Made by a program: the position numbers and the translations under genes | Origin: Shewanella woodyi ATCC 51908 | Lineage (GTDB): Bacteria; Pseudomonadota; Gammaproteobacteria; Enterobacterales; Shewanellaceae | Length of the DNA: 64,000 bases | Direction: 5' to 3' | NCBI RefSeq assembly: GCF_000019525.1 | Contig: NC_010506.1 | Location: 2,232,001-2,296,000, forward strand | Part shown: positions 28,772 through 39,107 of the stretch, piece by piece | Layout: each line of letters opens with the position of its first letter | Numbering within the stretch: the first letter of the stretch is position 1 | Notes under the pieces: generated by a model | Told to the model about the DNA's origin: nothing | The model's input: the letters and a program-made list of their open reading frames with translations, nothing else | Databases searched by the model: none

Positions 28772-31700
28772 GCCTGACCTCCGCTATTAACCAATGTGTT
28801 GCTCTCTTTTACTTCTTTATGTGTAAACTCTTTACGGTCAAATAGGGCATAAAGCACAGGGATAACCACAAGCGTTAACAAGGTGGAGAGGCAGAGGCCA
28901 AATATCACGGTAATGGCCATTGGTGCCCTGACTTCCGAGCCATCCCCCAAGCCTAGCGCCATAGGAGATAGTCCTAAAGCTGTGGTTAAGGTCGTCATAA
29001 TAATCGGACGTAAGCGAGATTTAGCCGCATTAGATATTGCTGTGATTTTATCGAGACCGTCTTGACGCAGTTGATTAATTCTATCCACCAAGACAATGGC
29101 GTTGTTAACCACAATACCTGCCAGCATAATCAAGCCGATAAATACAACAACACTGAGGTGAGTTTGGGTTATGTAGAGACCCAAAATACTGCCTCCCACC
29201 GCCATAGGCACTGCGATTAGGATCAGTAGTGGATGAAGCAGTGACTCAAACTGACTCGCCATCACCAGATAAACCAAGAATACCGCGAGCACTAGGGCAA
29301 TTTGTAGTGATTGGAAAGAGTGCTCCATCTCCTCATTTTGTCCACCAAACCTTGCCTGAATTGAAGTCGGCAGCGTCTGCTGACCTAAAATCTCTCTTGC
29401 TTCTAGTACTGCTTCATTGAGATCTCCATAAGCCAGGTTTGCAGAGACAATGGCAACTCGCTGTTGACTGATGCGGTTGATTGCCGATGGGCCTAGCTTT
29501 AATGACACGTCAGCAACGGCACTGAGTGCAATAGGATGACTGCTATCTGGATTAACGATCATGGAGTCGATGTCACTGATTTGATCGCGCTCCTCAGCTT
29601 CACTGCGCACTAAAATATCAACTTTACGGTCTCTGACTGTGTACTGGCTGGCAATTGTGCCACCGATACGCTGAGCAATACGGTTAGCCACAGTTGGCGC
29701 ATCCATTCCCAGCTTAGCGAGACGCTCATGGTCGAAACGTATGCTGAGTTCAGGTTGACCGTCACGAAGGCTAGTGTTGATATCAGCAAAGCGGTCTGAA
29801 TCCGATAGCGCATCGACTAGGTTGTCTGCTGTACTTTTTAGCTGAGTTAAATCGTAACCGACCAGCTCAATCTCTAACGGAGTTTTAAAACTAAAGAGTT
29901 CAGGGTGCTGAATTTTTGCTTCCAGTTCAGGAATACGCATCGCCGTGCGTCTTAGAACGTTGGCCACGGTATCAAAAGCACTGTGATCGGCTAATACGAC
30001 CTGTAGGCGTCCCCAGTTCTCACCTCCTCGAGATGTATCAGATGTCATTAATCCGCCGCTTCCCGCTTGGCTGTATGCGTGTTTAACATCGTCTCTGTCT
30101 TTAATGGAGAGAGCGAGTTTTCGAAGGACGTTATCTGTTTCTGATACCTCTGTTCCTGGTGGAAGCAAGATCTCTACATAGAACTCACCTTGATTCATTG
30201 GGGGGATAAGCTCCATCCCTAGTTTTGGTATTAGGGATGCGGCGCCTAAGGTGACGAAAAGGGCAATAGCGATAGTCAGTACTTTTAGTCTTAATGCTAG
30301 GGCCAGTAGGGCGTGATAAACCACCTCTAATTTATGATACATCCAGTTAAAACCTGAGCTGATTGGTCTCATAAATAGACCCGTAAGCCAAGAGGTAAGG
30401 CGGCCTAACATCAAGGCCAGTGTCAGTAGTGCGCTCGGCAGATAGCTGAACAGCAGTACAAAGGGGAATGAAAAAACGGTGGCACTGTAGTATTTCAACT
30501 TACCGATTTTAGTCTCAGGCTTAGGTTTCTTTACCTTTTCCATTAATGGTGGCAGGGATTTAAAGCCCTCTCTTGATGCCAACATCGGGATAGTGGTAAG
30601 TGCAACAAGCAATGAAGCGAGCAGGGCGAAGGTGACAGTTAATGCTTGATCTGAGAATAGGGCACCGGCAACACCATCGACGAACACAAGAGGAACGAAA
30701 ACGGCTAACGTGGTTAAGGTCGATGCGAAAATAGCGCCCGCCACCTCTTTTGTACCAGTAACAGCGGCATCAAGTTTATTCATCCCCAATGAGCGGCATC
30801 TATCTATGTTTTCCAGCACAACAATGGCGTTGTCGACGAGCAATCCGACCGCGAGTGCTATCCCCCCAAGTGACATTATGTTTAGGCTGATATCGGCAAA
30901 GTACATCATGTTAAATGTGGCAATGACAGAGAAAGGAATAGAGATTGAGATAATTAAGGTTGGAATTATATCCCTTAAAAACAGATAGATGACCAACATA
31001 GAAAGCAAGCTACCTATCAGAGCCGCAGAGGTCACTTCGCTGACAGCACTCTCGATAAATTCAGATTGGTCATATATCACTTTTAGCTCAGTGTTATTGT
31101 CCTCATTGAGTTTATTCAGCTCTGCGGTTACTTTACGTGCTACTGTGACTGTGTTGGCGTCTCCCTCTTTGTATATGGCTAATTCAATCGATTCTTGATC
31201 GCCGATTCTGGTTACATCATTACGCTCTTTATGGGCATCAATAATGTTGGCGACTTCAAACAGTCTAACTAACGTTTGGTCATCTCGGTAAACGACGATT
31301 CGGCCTAACTCTTCAAGCGAGTTGAACTGATTTAATGTTCTAACAAGATACTCTTTTTCTCCCTGGATCACTTTACCGGCAGAGAGGTTAATGTTCTCCT
31401 CTGCAATACGGTTGCGGATAAGATCTGCATTAAGGTTTAGTTGGGTTAATTTTTGCTGATTAAGCTGAATATGAACCTCTTGCTCAAGGCCGCCAGATAG
31501 CCTGACTGCGGCTACTCCACTTAGTGACTCAAGTTGGCGTTTTAACTCCTCCTCGGCATAGGTTCTCATCTGTTTCAGTTCGCTATCGCTGGCATCTGGC
31601 ACTGACAGGGCTAAGCGCACGATCGGATCAAGGTTTGGGTTAAACCGCAGTAATAGCGGTTTTTTTACATCAAGAGGGAGTTCAATGGTGTCGAGTTTCT

Positions 31701-32028
31701 CTCTCACATCGAGACTCGCCATATCCATATCTGTGCCCCACTCAAATTCAAGTACAACATCAGACATACCTGAACGTGAGATGGAGCTGATTTTACGTAG
31801 CCCTTTTACAATACCCGCGGCTTCCTCAATGGGTTTAGAGACAAGTTGCTCAACTTCGACGGGAGCTGCACCAATGTATTGTGTCCGAATAGTAATGGTG
31901 GGGTAGCTTAAATCTGGCAGTAACTTTACTGCCAGCCTAGAGAAGCCAACCATACCAAATAAGATGATAGCAAACATAAACATCCAAACAGTGACAGGTC
32001 GGTTTACCGATGTTTTTATAATAGACAT
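28768..32028 (-). CDS. RND efflux pump inner-membrane subunit (first of two)
   Basis: A 1086-residue HAE1/AcrB-family transporter with N-terminus TSVNRPVTVWMFMFAIILFG. The helix-4 motif is GLLVDNAIVVLENIDR, repeated as GIVVNNAIVLVDRIN near the C-terminus. About 60 residues longer than its neighbour, mainly from a membrane-proximal insert around residues 505-560 (KKPKPETKIGKLKYY and following hydrophobic stretch). It lies 13 bp after the adaptor gene and overlaps the second pump gene by 4 bases: one operon of adaptor plus two pumps. Confidence 0.88.
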   Translation of the reverse strand: MSIIKTSVNRPVTVWMFMFAIILFGMVGFSRLAVKLLPDLSYPTITIRTQYIGAAPVEVEQLVSKPIEEAAGIVKGLRKISSISRSGMSDVVLEFEWGTDMDMASLDVREKLDTIELPLDVKKPLLLRFNPNLDPIVRLALSVPDASDSELKQMRTYAEEELKRQLESLSGVAAVRLSGGLEQEVHIQLNQQKLTQLNLNADLIRNRIAEENINLSAGKVIQGEKEYLVRTLNQFNSLEELGRIVVYRDDQTLVRLFEVANIIDAHKERNDVTRIGDQESIELAIYKEGDANTVTVARKVTAELNKLNEDNNTELKVIYDQSEFIESAVSEVTSAALIGSLLSMLVIYLFLRDIIPTLIISISIPFSVIATFNMMYFADISLNIMSLGGIALAVGLLVDNAIVVLENIDRCRSLGMNKLDAAVTGTKEVAGAIFASTLTTLAVFVPLVFVDGVAGALFSDQALTVTFALLASLLVALTTIPMLASREGFKSLPPLMEKVKKPKPETKIGKLKYYSATVFSFPFVLLFSYLPSALLTLALMLGRLTSWLTGLFMRPISSGFNWMYHKLEVVYHALLALALRLKVLTIAIALFVTLGAASLIPKLGMELIPPMNQGEFYVEILLPPGTEVSETDNVLRKLALSIKDRDDVKHAYSQAGSGGLMTSDTSRGGENWGRLQVVLADHSAFDTVANVLRRTAMRIPELEAKIQHPELFSFKTPLEIELVGYDLTQLKSTADNLVDALSDSDRFADINTSLRDGQPELSIRFDHERLAKLGMDAPTVANRIAQRIGGTIASQYTVRDRKVDILVRSEAEERDQISDIDSMIVNPDSSHPIALSAVADVSLKLGPSAINRISQQRVAIVSANLAYGDLNEAVLEAREILGQQTLPTSIQARFGGQNEEMEHSFQSLQIALVLAVFLVYLVMASQFESLLHPLLILIAVPMAVGGSILGLYITQTHLSVVVFIGLIMLAGIVVNNAIVLVDRINQLRQDGLDKITAISNAAKSRLRPIIMTTLTTALGLSPMALGLGDGSEVRAPMAITVIFGLCLSTLLTLVVIPVLYALFDRKEFTHKEVKESNTLVNSGGQA

Positions 32029-32041
32029 AGACCCAGTTCCT

Positions 32042-33121
32042 TTATTTGCTTGTTGATGCTAGGTCTAGAGAGCTGATGACCTCAACCAGAGACTGGTCTT
32101 TAAGGTTTTGATGACCGCGGATCACTATCTGCTCACCAGGCTCTATTCCTGAAACCACTTCAACCGTATCGGCTTCACGGTAGCCTAGTGAAACTGAGCG
32201 GCGGTTGGCATTTGTGCCATCGATAACATATAAAGCAAACTCGTTATCTTGATTAACGACTGCGTTATAGGGAACGGTGATCACGTTATTATGGGTGTCG
32301 TACCTCAGCTCAACTCGGGTAAACATGCCTGCTTTTAATTTTGAGTCACTGTTAGGAACGGAAAGTGTCACTTTAAAGGTGCCGCTTTGTGCATCAACGA
32401 CTGGGCTGATACGCAGCACTTTTGCATGTACAGTGTCTTGTGTGTTCTTATTGGCAAATATTTGTGCGTCTTGGCCTAGTTTTAAACTTTCAAGTTGCTG
32501 CTCTGGAAGATGAACAATGCCATAAAGTTCATCTTGATCAACAACATAAAACAACTCTTCGAACTCTTTCGCCATGTTGCCAGCTTTGACAAATCGGGTT
32601 GCTATTACGCCATCAATGGGTGAACGAACCATGCTCTCTTCAACTTGAAGCGCGGCCAAGTCTCGTTTTGCGATAGCAGCTTGCAAGTTGTATTCAAGCT
32701 TTGCCATTGAGTCAGCACTGAAAAACTCTTTGTTGTTCATCTTTTTGAGGCGGTTTAGCTCCTGCTCAATAATCTCAACTTCTGCTTGTGAGCGGGCTAG
32801 TTCATATTTTTGTCTTTTGGCATCGATAACAGCAAGTAGTTGACCTTTAGTGACTCTGTCTCCCTCTTCAACATTGATGCTCTCTATTAAACCTGAGATC
32901 CGAGTAACGACATTGGCTTCTTGTGGAGCTTCTAAGGTAGCTGTTGTACTGTAAAATGAGGAGACGTCTCCTTGAATCACAGTGGTTGTTTCTACTGGTA
33001 CGGCGTACTTCTCCTCCTCTTTAATTTCCTCTTCTGCGCCACAGGCACTTAATACGCCGACTAAAACTAATGGAAGGGCAAGTTTGAAATAGTTATTAGC
33101 ACGTTTATTTAGAGAGTCCAT
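32042..33121 (-). CDS. RND efflux periplasmic adaptor (membrane fusion protein) lipoprotein
   Basis: A 359-residue adaptor. It has an N-terminal lipoprotein-type signal (LALPLVLVGVLSACG, lipobox LSAC), then barrel-sandwich halves (VVTRISGLIESINVEEGDRVTKGQLL), an alpha-hairpin around residues 105-145, the second half (VRSPIDGVIATRFV), and beta-barrel/membrane-proximal domains. It should link the two pump subunits to a TolC-type channel encoded elsewhere. First gene of the operon; 278 bp of upstream AT-rich sequence hold the promoter. No regulator gene is adjacent. Confidence 0.9.
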   Translation of the reverse strand: MDSLNKRANNYFKLALPLVLVGVLSACGAEEEIKEEEKYAVPVETTTVIQGDVSSFYSTTATLEAPQEANVVTRISGLIESINVEEGDRVTKGQLLAVIDAKRQKYELARSQAEVEIIEQELNRLKKMNNKEFFSADSMAKLEYNLQAAIAKRDLAALQVEESMVRSPIDGVIATRFVKAGNMAKEFEELFYVVDQDELYGIVHLPEQQLESLKLGQDAQIFANKNTQDTVHAKVLRISPVVDAQSGTFKVTLSVPNSDSKLKAGMFTRVELRYDTHNNVITVPYNAVVNQDNEFALYVIDGTNANRRSVSLGYREADTVEVVSGIEPGEQIVIRGHQNLKDQSLVEVISSLDLASTSK

Positions 33122-33399
33122 GTAAGATTACCTATGTTTTTTGATTCCAATTAATACTAACTAAGCACAACTTGTGCCAAAGTTTAAATCCTATGTTAAT
33201 CAATCTTTTAAGTGATTCTTTTCTCTTTTGATTAACTGCTTAGTAAACTTTGTAGCGAAAATGTTTAAAAAATGATGATTTTGACTATAGGGTTAATCTG
33301 AATAAAATGGGTGACTGAATTAAGTCTAATTGCAACAAAATGTAGCTAGAGAGATATGATAAAAAATCAGAGGCTTATTTAGGTTCATAGGAGAGTGGT

Positions 33400-33876
33400 T
33401 TGATTAAGGTAAGGGCGTTTAATGCGCAGAGTTCAAGCTCCGATATTGATGAGCTGTGGACACTTAAGTTTAATACTATCAGAAAAGTCAATTGTAGAGA
33501 TTATACGCAAGCGCAAGTTAAGGCCTGGGCACCTGATAGTTTTGATCGTGAAAGCTGGTTAAAGAGGGTGAGTGAGATGGACCCTCTCATTGCTGAGGTT
33601 GATGGCGTGGTTGTCGGTTTTGCTGATCTTCAAGTCGACGGCTATATCGATCATTTCTTCTGTCATCTGGACTACCAAGGTAGAGGGGTAGGTAAAACCT
33701 TAATGAAAGCGTTAATGGAGAAAGGAGCGCGCTTAGGTGTGCCGCGTTACTACTCGCATGTCAGTATTACCGCTAGGCCTTTTTTCGAGCATTTTGGCTT
33801 CACGCTGGTGAAACAGCAAAGTGTTGAGGTGAGAGGAGAGGTGCTTACCAATTATGTGCTGGAGAAGATTGTTTAA
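33400..33876 (+). CDS. GNAT family N-acetyltransferase
   Basis: A 158-residue protein with the GNAT acetyl-CoA loop region CHLDYQGRGVGKTLMKAL (Q/RxxGxG/A motif) and the C-terminal ARPFFEHFGFTLVKQQ pattern. Substrate unknown. The start appears to be TTG at 33400, with GGAG about 6 bases upstream. No upstream ATG is in frame. Single gene followed by a terminator and convergent with gltA. Confidence 0.85.
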   Translation: MIKVRAFNAQSSSSDIDELWTLKFNTIRKVNCRDYTQAQVKAWAPDSFDRESWLKRVSEMDPLIAEVDGVVVGFADLQVDGYIDHFFCHLDYQGRGVGKTLMKALMEKGARLGVPRYYSHVSITARPFFEHFGFTLVKQQSVEVRGEVLTNYVLEKIV

Positions 33877-33911
33877 CCAATTTGTTTTAATTTGCTTATT
33901 TTATGACATTA

Positions 33912-33940
33912 AAAAAGGCACTCAATGAGTGCCTTTTTGG
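33912..33940. terminator. Bidirectional terminator between the GNAT gene and gltA
   Basis: A perfect 12-bp stem AAAAAGGCACTC / GAGTGCCTTTTT with an AAT loop. A-run and T-run allow use by both convergent genes. Confidence 0.92.
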
Positions 33941-33961
33941 ATAACAGAGCTAACTTAAAAG

Positions 33962-35254
33962 TTAAGCTTCACGTTTACCTTGAGGGATAAAAGTGCGCTC
34001 TTCATCACCAGTATAAAGCTGACGTGGACGGCTAATCTTATGACCAGGCTGATCCAACATCTCTTTCCAATGTGCAATCCAACCAACTGTACGCGCTAAT
34101 GCGAACAAAACGGTGAACATGCTAGTTGGAATACCTATAGCCTTCATGATGATACCTGAATAGAAATCGACATTCGGGTATAGCTTCTTAGAGACAAAAT
34201 ACTCATCTTCAAGTGCAATACGCTCAAGTTCCATCGCAACATCAAGTAGTGGATCATCGACTTTGAGTTCGCCAAGTACTTCGTGACAAGTTTCACGCAT
34301 GACTTTTGCACGAGGGTCAAAGTTCTTGTAAACACGATGGCCGAAGCCCATTAGGCGGAAAGGATCTTCTTTATCCTTTGCACGAGCAATGAACTCTGGA
34401 ATACGGTCAACTGTACCAATCTCTTCAAGCATGTTTAGGCAAGCTTCATTAGCACCACCATGTGCAGGTCCCCATAGTGATGCGATACCCGCTGCAATAC
34501 ATGCAAATGGGTTAGCACCTGAAGAACCGGCAAGACGGACTGTAGAAGTTGATGCGTTTTGTTCATGATCTGCATGTAATATGAAGATACGATCCATCGC
34601 ACGCTCTACAATTGGATTAACTTGGTACTCTTCACATGGTACGCCAAACATCATGCTCAAGAAGTTACCTGCGTAACTCAACTCATTGCGTGGGTAAACA
34701 AAAGGCTGACCAATTGAGTACTTGTAGCACATAGCTGCGATAGTCGGCATTTTTGAGACTAGACGGAAGGCTGCGATTTCGCGGTGACGCTCATCGTTTA
34801 CATCTAAAGAGTCTTGGTAAAATGCAGAAAGTGCACCTGTAACACCACATAGCATGGCCATTGGGTGAGCGTCACGTCTGAAACCTCGGAAGAAGGCTGC
34901 AAGTTGCTCGTTGACCATAGTGTGGTTTTTAACAGTATGAACAAACTTTTCATACTGAGTCTTAGTTGGAAGCTCTCCGTAAAGAAGCAGATAACATAGA
35001 TCTAAATAATCTGATTCAACGGCTAATTCGCTTATCGGATAACCACGGTGAAGCAGTATCCCCTGATCACCATCGATATAGGTAATTGCTGATTCACAGG
35101 AAGCTGTTGCGAGAAATCCTGGATCGAAAGTAAAGTGACCTTTGCTACCTAGCTTACTAATGTCTATCACATCGAACCCTGCGGTACCTTCTTTTACCGG
35201 CAGTTCGATCGATTCATTCCCTGGCAGTTCCAATTTGGCTATTTTGTCAGCCAT
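33962..35254 (-). CDS. gltA: Citrate synthase (type I, hexameric)
   Basis: 430 residues. Condenses oxaloacetate and acetyl-CoA to citrate at the entry of the TCA cycle. Catalytic segments are visible: [24 protein letters not shown] and [17 protein letters not shown] (His, His, then Asp in the 362-type position). Length and the N-terminal beta-rich domain fit the NADH-sensitive Gram-negative type. Divergent from sdhC across 431 bp, the same arrangement as in E. coli. Confidence 0.97.
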   Translation of the reverse strand: MADKIAKLELPGNESIELPVKEGTAGFDVIDISKLGSKGHFTFDPGFLATASCESAITYIDGDQGILLHRGYPISELAVESDYLDLCYLLLYGELPTKTQYEKFVHTVKNHTMVNEQLAAFFRGFRRDAHPMAMLCGVTGALSAFYQDSLDVNDERHREIAAFRLVSKMPTIAAMCYKYSIGQPFVYPRNELSYAGNFLSMMFGVPCEEYQVNPIVERAMDRIFILHADHEQNASTSTVRLAGSSGANPFACIAAGIASLWGPAHGGANEACLNMLEEIGTVDRIPEFIARAKDKEDPFRLMGFGHRVYKNFDPRAKVMRETCHEVLGELKVDDPLLDVAMELERIALEDEYFVSKKLYPNVDFYSGIIMKAIGIPTSMFTVLFALARTVGWIAHWKEMLDQPGHKISRPRQLYTGDEERTFIPQGKREA

Positions 35255-35685
35255 ACCCTTCTCCTTACTTCATTCTTATGTGAGTGCGGCTTATCAATCG
35301 CCAATACTTTACAGTGAATCCAGATCACATTTCAATTTAAATAACCGTTTAAATTCGTTAGACCATGGTCTTATTTTGGCCAAACCCTATAACAGAACAG
35401 GAACTTGGCAGATTTTTTTACCAAAAAAACTAAATTTGCATAATGTGATGTTTGTATTTGACATTTGCCCCGCGTATACTTGCCTCGGCTCTTATGAGCG
35501 ACTAACATTGCCACTTAGTTAACACTTTTTTGCGTGCTTAATTAGTGTCTACTAAAATGGTTAAATGTTTGTTTAAACTTTTCTTTTGTGAAAGCTTGAT
35601 TTGTGATCTAAATCACGCCTCAATTTTTGATCAAAAGCGGTTCGTATAACAAAAATATAGCTCAATTGAGCAGAGTGAGCAGAAC
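35255..35685. promoter_or_regulatory. gltA-sdhC divergent regulatory region
   Basis: 431 bp with no convincing gene (an open plus-strand frame runs out of the gltA antisense and looks spurious). It contains a CRP-like site at 35602-35617, a perfect TTTTGATCAAAA palindrome at 35625-35636, and a CTCAATTGAG palindrome at about 35661-35670, all on the sdhC side. In enterics this region is controlled by ArcA, CRP and others; here only the CRP-like match is clear. Confidence 0.6.
35602..35617. promoter_or_regulatory. CRP-like binding site upstream of sdhC
   Basis: TGTGATCTAAATCACG matches the TGTGA-N6-TCACA consensus at nine of ten conserved positions. It lies 69 bp before the sdhC start. It fits CRP activation of TCA genes but is a prediction from the motif only. 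Confidence 0.65.
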
Positions 35686-36060
35686 GTGAAAAAGAAAAGA
35701 CCTGTCCATTTAGATCTGCAGACCATTCGCTTCCCTGCAACAGCGATTGCGTCCATTCTTCACCGTGTATCCGGTGTCATCATGCTGTTTGCTGTCGGTA
35801 TTCTTATTTGGTTGTTAAATGAATCTTTAGCATCCCCTGAGAGTTTCGCGGGCATACAATCTCTTTTTGATAATTTGCTAGTTAAGTTCGTCATATGGGG
35901 AATTCTTACTGCACTTGGTTATCACCTTATCGTTGGCTTGCGCCATCTGGTAATGGATACCGGGCGTTGGGAAGAGTTGGCCTCTGGCATAGCTTCAGCA
36001 AAAGTCGCGTTTGCATTGTCAGCCGCGTTTTCAATCATTGTGGGGATTTGGGTATGGTAA
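35686..36060 (+). CDS. sdhC: Succinate dehydrogenase cytochrome b556 subunit SdhC
   Basis: A 124-residue membrane anchor with three helices. The motifs are [23 protein letters not shown] (heme/quinone region His) and [10 protein letters not shown]. It starts with GTG at 35686. It forms the quinone-reducing part of complex II with SdhD, which overlaps its end by 7 bases. First gene of the sdhCDAB operon. Confidence 0.95.
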   Translation: MKKKRPVHLDLQTIRFPATAIASILHRVSGVIMLFAVGILIWLLNESLASPESFAGIQSLFDNLLVKFVIWGILTALGYHLIVGLRHLVMDTGRWEELASGIASAKVAFALSAAFSIIVGIWVW

Positions 36061-36401
36061 CTAATGCAGCGAGTCTTGGCCGAAGCGGTGTCCATGACTT
36101 TATTCTTATACGCTCAAGTGCAGTCGTTCTGGCTATCTATACCATCTTTTTGGTTGGATTTATTGCATGTAGCTCCCCACTAACTTACGACGCATGGCAT
36201 GGCTTATTTAGCGCATTGCCGATGAAGGTCTTTACACTACTTGCACTTGTTGCAGTTCTGATCCATGCATGGATCGGTATCTGGCAGGTACTAACAGATT
36301 ACGTTAAGCCATTGATGCTGCGTGGTGTACTTCAGTTTGTGTTTGTCGTTGCGGCCTTTAGTTATTTGGCTGCGGGCATTTTGATAGTGTGGGGTGTTTA
36401 A
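36054..36401 (+). CDS. sdhD: Succinate dehydrogenase hydrophobic anchor SdhD
   Basis: 115 residues, three helices. It starts at the ATG at 36054 inside the sdhC tail ([16 protein letters not shown]); the frame is open further upstream, but that extension is antisense to nothing useful and simply reads sdhC in another frame. The motifs [13 protein letters not shown] and [16 protein letters not shown] (heme-ligand His region) are typical. The sdhA GTG follows immediately after the stop. Confidence 0.93.
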   Translation: MVTNAASLGRSGVHDFILIRSSAVVLAIYTIFLVGFIACSSPLTYDAWHGLFSALPMKVFTLLALVAVLIHAWIGIWQVLTDYVKPLMLRGVLQFVFVVAAFSYLAAGILIVWGV

Positions 36402-38168
36402 GTGAGTATTCCAGTTCGCGAGTTTGATGCAGTCGTTATTGGCGCCGGTGGCGCGGGTATGCGAGCAGCACTACAGATCTCTAAAGAGGGTAAAAGCTGT
36501 GCGCTTTTATCGAAAGTTTTCCCAACCCGTTCCCATACTGTGTCAGCACAGGGTGGTATTACCGTAGCACTTGGTAATGCCCATGAAGATCACTGGGAAC
36601 AACACATGTACGACACCGTGAAAGGTTCCGACTTTATCGGTGATCAAGAAGCGATTGAGTTCATGTGTAAAACGGGTCCTGAAGCTGTTATTGAATTAGA
36701 GCAGATGGGTCTTCCTTTCTCTCGTTTCGAAAACGGTAAGATTTACCAGCGTCCATTTGGTGGTCAATCGAAGAATTTTGGTGGCGAGCAGGCGGCACGT
36801 ACTGCAGCTGCAGCCGACCGTACGGGTCATGCACTGCTTCATTGTCTTTACCAGCAAAATGTGAAGCATAAGACCGAAGTTTTCTCTGAATGGTACGCTC
36901 TTGATTTAGTGAAAAATGAAGACGGTGCCATTGTTGGTTGTACTGCAATCGATATCGAAAGCGGCGAAATTGTTTACTTCAAAGCTAAAGCGACCATTCT
37001 TGCTACTGGTGGTGCGGGACGTATTTTCGCTTCGACCACTAATGCGCATATTAATACTGGTGACGGTGTTGGCATGGCGATGCGCGCTGGCGTTCAGATG
37101 CAAGATATGGAGATGTGGCAGTTCCATCCAACAGGTATCGCTGGTGCGGGCGTTCTGGTAACAGAAGGCTGTCGTGGTGAAGGTGGATACCTGTTAAATA
37201 AAGATGGCGAACGCTTTATGGAGCGCTATGCTCCGAATGCGAAAGATTTAGCGTCACGAGATGTGGTTGCACGCTCTATGATGACTGAGATCCGTGAAGG
37301 TCGTGGTTTAGATGGACCATTAGGCCCTCACTGTTTACTTAAGCTTGATCACTTAGGTAAAGAAACACTCGAAGCGCGTCTTCCTGGTGTTTGTGAGCTG
37401 TCTCGTACCTTCGCTCATATCGATCCTGCAGATGGTCCAATCCCTGTACTACCAACGTGTCATTACATGATGGGTGGTCTTCCTGCTAAAGTTAGTGGAC
37501 AGGTTATCCGTCAAAATGGTGATGGAACAGAGCAAGATGTCGTTGGTTTGTTTGCGGTCGGTGAAATTGCTTGTGTATCTGTACACGGTGCTAACCGTCT
37601 CGGTGGTAACTCGCTACTTGATTTAGTGGTATTTGGTCGTGCAGCTGGTCAGCATCTAGGTAAAGCACTTGATGAAACTGCGACACCTAAGGATGCAACT
37701 GAAGCTGATATTGCTCAATCTCTTGAACGTTTAAATCGTTGGGAAAGCAATAAAGACGGTGAAGACCCAGCGCAAATCCGTAAAGATTTACAGCTTTGTA
37801 TGCAGCTTAACTTCTCTGTATTCCGTAGTGGCGATGCGATGGCTGAAGGGCTTAAAGAGCTTAAAGCTATTCGTGAACGTTTAGCTAATGCTAAGCTTTC
37901 AGATAACTCGACAGAGTTCAATACTCAACGCATTGAGTGTCTTGAGCTGGATAACTTGATGGCAACGGCGATAGCAACTGCTTATGCTGCAAACTATCGT
38001 ACCGAAAGTCGTGGTGCTCATTCACGTGAAGATTTCTTAGACCGTGATGATGATAACTGGTTATGTCACAGTGTCTTCGACCCGGTTAGCGAAGAGATGA
38101 CTAAGCGTGATGTGAACATGGAGCCTAAGCTTCGTGATGCCTTCCCACCGATTAAGCGTACTTACTAA
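36402..38168 (+). CDS. sdhA: Succinate dehydrogenase flavoprotein subunit SdhA
   Basis: A 588-residue FAD protein that oxidises succinate to fumarate. FAD-binding [14 protein letters not shown] at the N-terminus, [10 protein letters not shown] with the covalent-flavin His (about residue 46), the substrate-site [21 protein letters not shown], and [19 protein letters not shown]. It starts with GTG directly after the sdhD stop. A ribosome-binding site for sdhB overlaps its stop codon. Confidence 0.97.
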   Translation: MSIPVREFDAVVIGAGGAGMRAALQISKEGKSCALLSKVFPTRSHTVSAQGGITVALGNAHEDHWEQHMYDTVKGSDFIGDQEAIEFMCKTGPEAVIELEQMGLPFSRFENGKIYQRPFGGQSKNFGGEQAARTAAAADRTGHALLHCLYQQNVKHKTEVFSEWYALDLVKNEDGAIVGCTAIDIESGEIVYFKAKATILATGGAGRIFASTTNAHINTGDGVGMAMRAGVQMQDMEMWQFHPTGIAGAGVLVTEGCRGEGGYLLNKDGERFMERYAPNAKDLASRDVVARSMMTEIREGRGLDGPLGPHCLLKLDHLGKETLEARLPGVCELSRTFAHIDPADGPIPVLPTCHYMMGGLPAKVSGQVIRQNGDGTEQDVVGLFAVGEIACVSVHGANRLGGNSLLDLVVFGRAAGQHLGKALDETATPKDATEADIAQSLERLNRWESNKDGEDPAQIRKDLQLCMQLNFSVFRSGDAMAEGLKELKAIRERLANAKLSDNSTEFNTQRIECLELDNLMATAIATAYAANYRTESRGAHSREDFLDRDDDNWLCHSVFDPVSEEMTKRDVNMEPKLRDAFPPIKRTY

Positions 38169-38178
38169 GGAGATTGAG

Positions 38179-38886
38179 ATGAATTTGAATATCGCAATTT
38201 ATCGCTATAATCCCGATGTAGACGCGAAGCCGTATATGAAGGATTACACGTTGGAAGTGGCTGAAGGGACCGATATGATGGTTCTCGATGCACTGATGCT
38301 TTTGAAAGAACAAGATCCAACGTTAGCATTTCGTCGCTCATGCCGTGAAGGTGTTTGTGGTAGTGACGGTCTAAATATGAATGGTAAAAACGGCCTGGCA
38401 TGTATCACGCCTGTGTCGACATTCAAAGGTAAGAAGATAGAGATCAGACCACTGCCTGGCATGCCTGTTGTCCGCGATCTTATTGTGGACTTATCTCAAT
38501 TCTACAAGCAGTATGAGAAGATAAAGCCGTATCTGATTAATGATGAGAAAACGCCTGCGCGTGAACATCTGCAATCACCTGAAGAGCGTGCGCATCTTGA
38601 TGGTTTATATGAATGCATCATGTGTGCTTGTTGTTCTACTGCTTGTCCATCATTCTGGTGGAACCCAGATAAGTTTATCGGACCAAGTGGCTTACTTCAT
38701 GCCTATCGTTTCTTAATTGATAGCCGTGATACAGCCACGGAAGAGCGTCTGTCTGAACTTGATGATGCCTATAGCGTATTCCGTTGCCATAGCATCATGA
38801 ACTGTGTGGATGTTTGTCCTAAAGGATTGAATCCAACTAAAGCGATTGGACATATTAAGTCCATGTTGCTTAAGAGAGCAGTATAA
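38179..38886 (+). CDS. sdhB: Succinate dehydrogenase iron-sulfur subunit SdhB
   Basis: 235 residues with three Fe-S clusters. [2Fe-2S] ligands lie in SCREGVCGSDGLNM and a downstream Cys. The 4Fe-4S and 3Fe-4S ligands lie in CIMCACCSTACP and CHSIMNCVDVCPKGLNP. The ATG at 38179 has AAGGAG 6 bases upstream, which rules out the upstream in-frame ATG at 38134 inside sdhA. It passes electrons from SdhA to the SdhCD quinone site. Confidence 0.96.
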   Translation: MNLNIAIYRYNPDVDAKPYMKDYTLEVAEGTDMMVLDALMLLKEQDPTLAFRRSCREGVCGSDGLNMNGKNGLACITPVSTFKGKKIEIRPLPGMPVVRDLIVDLSQFYKQYEKIKPYLINDEKTPAREHLQSPEERAHLDGLYECIMCACCSTACPSFWWNPDKFIGPSGLLHAYRFLIDSRDTATEERLSELDDAYSVFRCHSIMNCVDVCPKGLNPTKAIGHIKSMLLKRAV

Positions 38887-38930
38887 ATGCAAGACCAAGA
38901 GCTGAAATCAATAATTATATAGCTCGAATT

Positions 38931-38963
38931 GAGTCACTTTTCATTTGAAAAGTGGCTCTTTTG
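38931..38963 (+). terminator. Hairpin with T-run between sdhB and sucA
   Basis: A 12-bp stem GAGTCACTTTTC / GAAAAGTGGCTC (one G-T pair), ATTT loop, then TTTTGTG. It could end sdh transcription fully or act as a partial terminator setting the sdh:suc ratio. Confidence 0.75.
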
Positions 38964-39107
38964 TGTAATGGAACTACAATTTGCCGTGAAATGATGAAAA
39001 ACTGATTTTCTCGGGATAGCAACGATTATGCATTCCTTGTTTTTATCACAAAGAATGCATACTTAAGACTTGGCTAAATTCGTGTATAAAGTTTGAAAGG
39101 AATAGAA

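Noticed and set aside
35142..35522. 126-residue plus-strand frame running from within gltA into the intergenic region
   Set aside because: It begins antisense to gltA, has no ribosome-binding site and shows no family features; it occupies the divergent promoter region.
35895..36053. Upstream extension of sdhD
   Set aside because: It reads sdhC in another frame; the ATG at 36054 gives the normal 115-residue SdhD.
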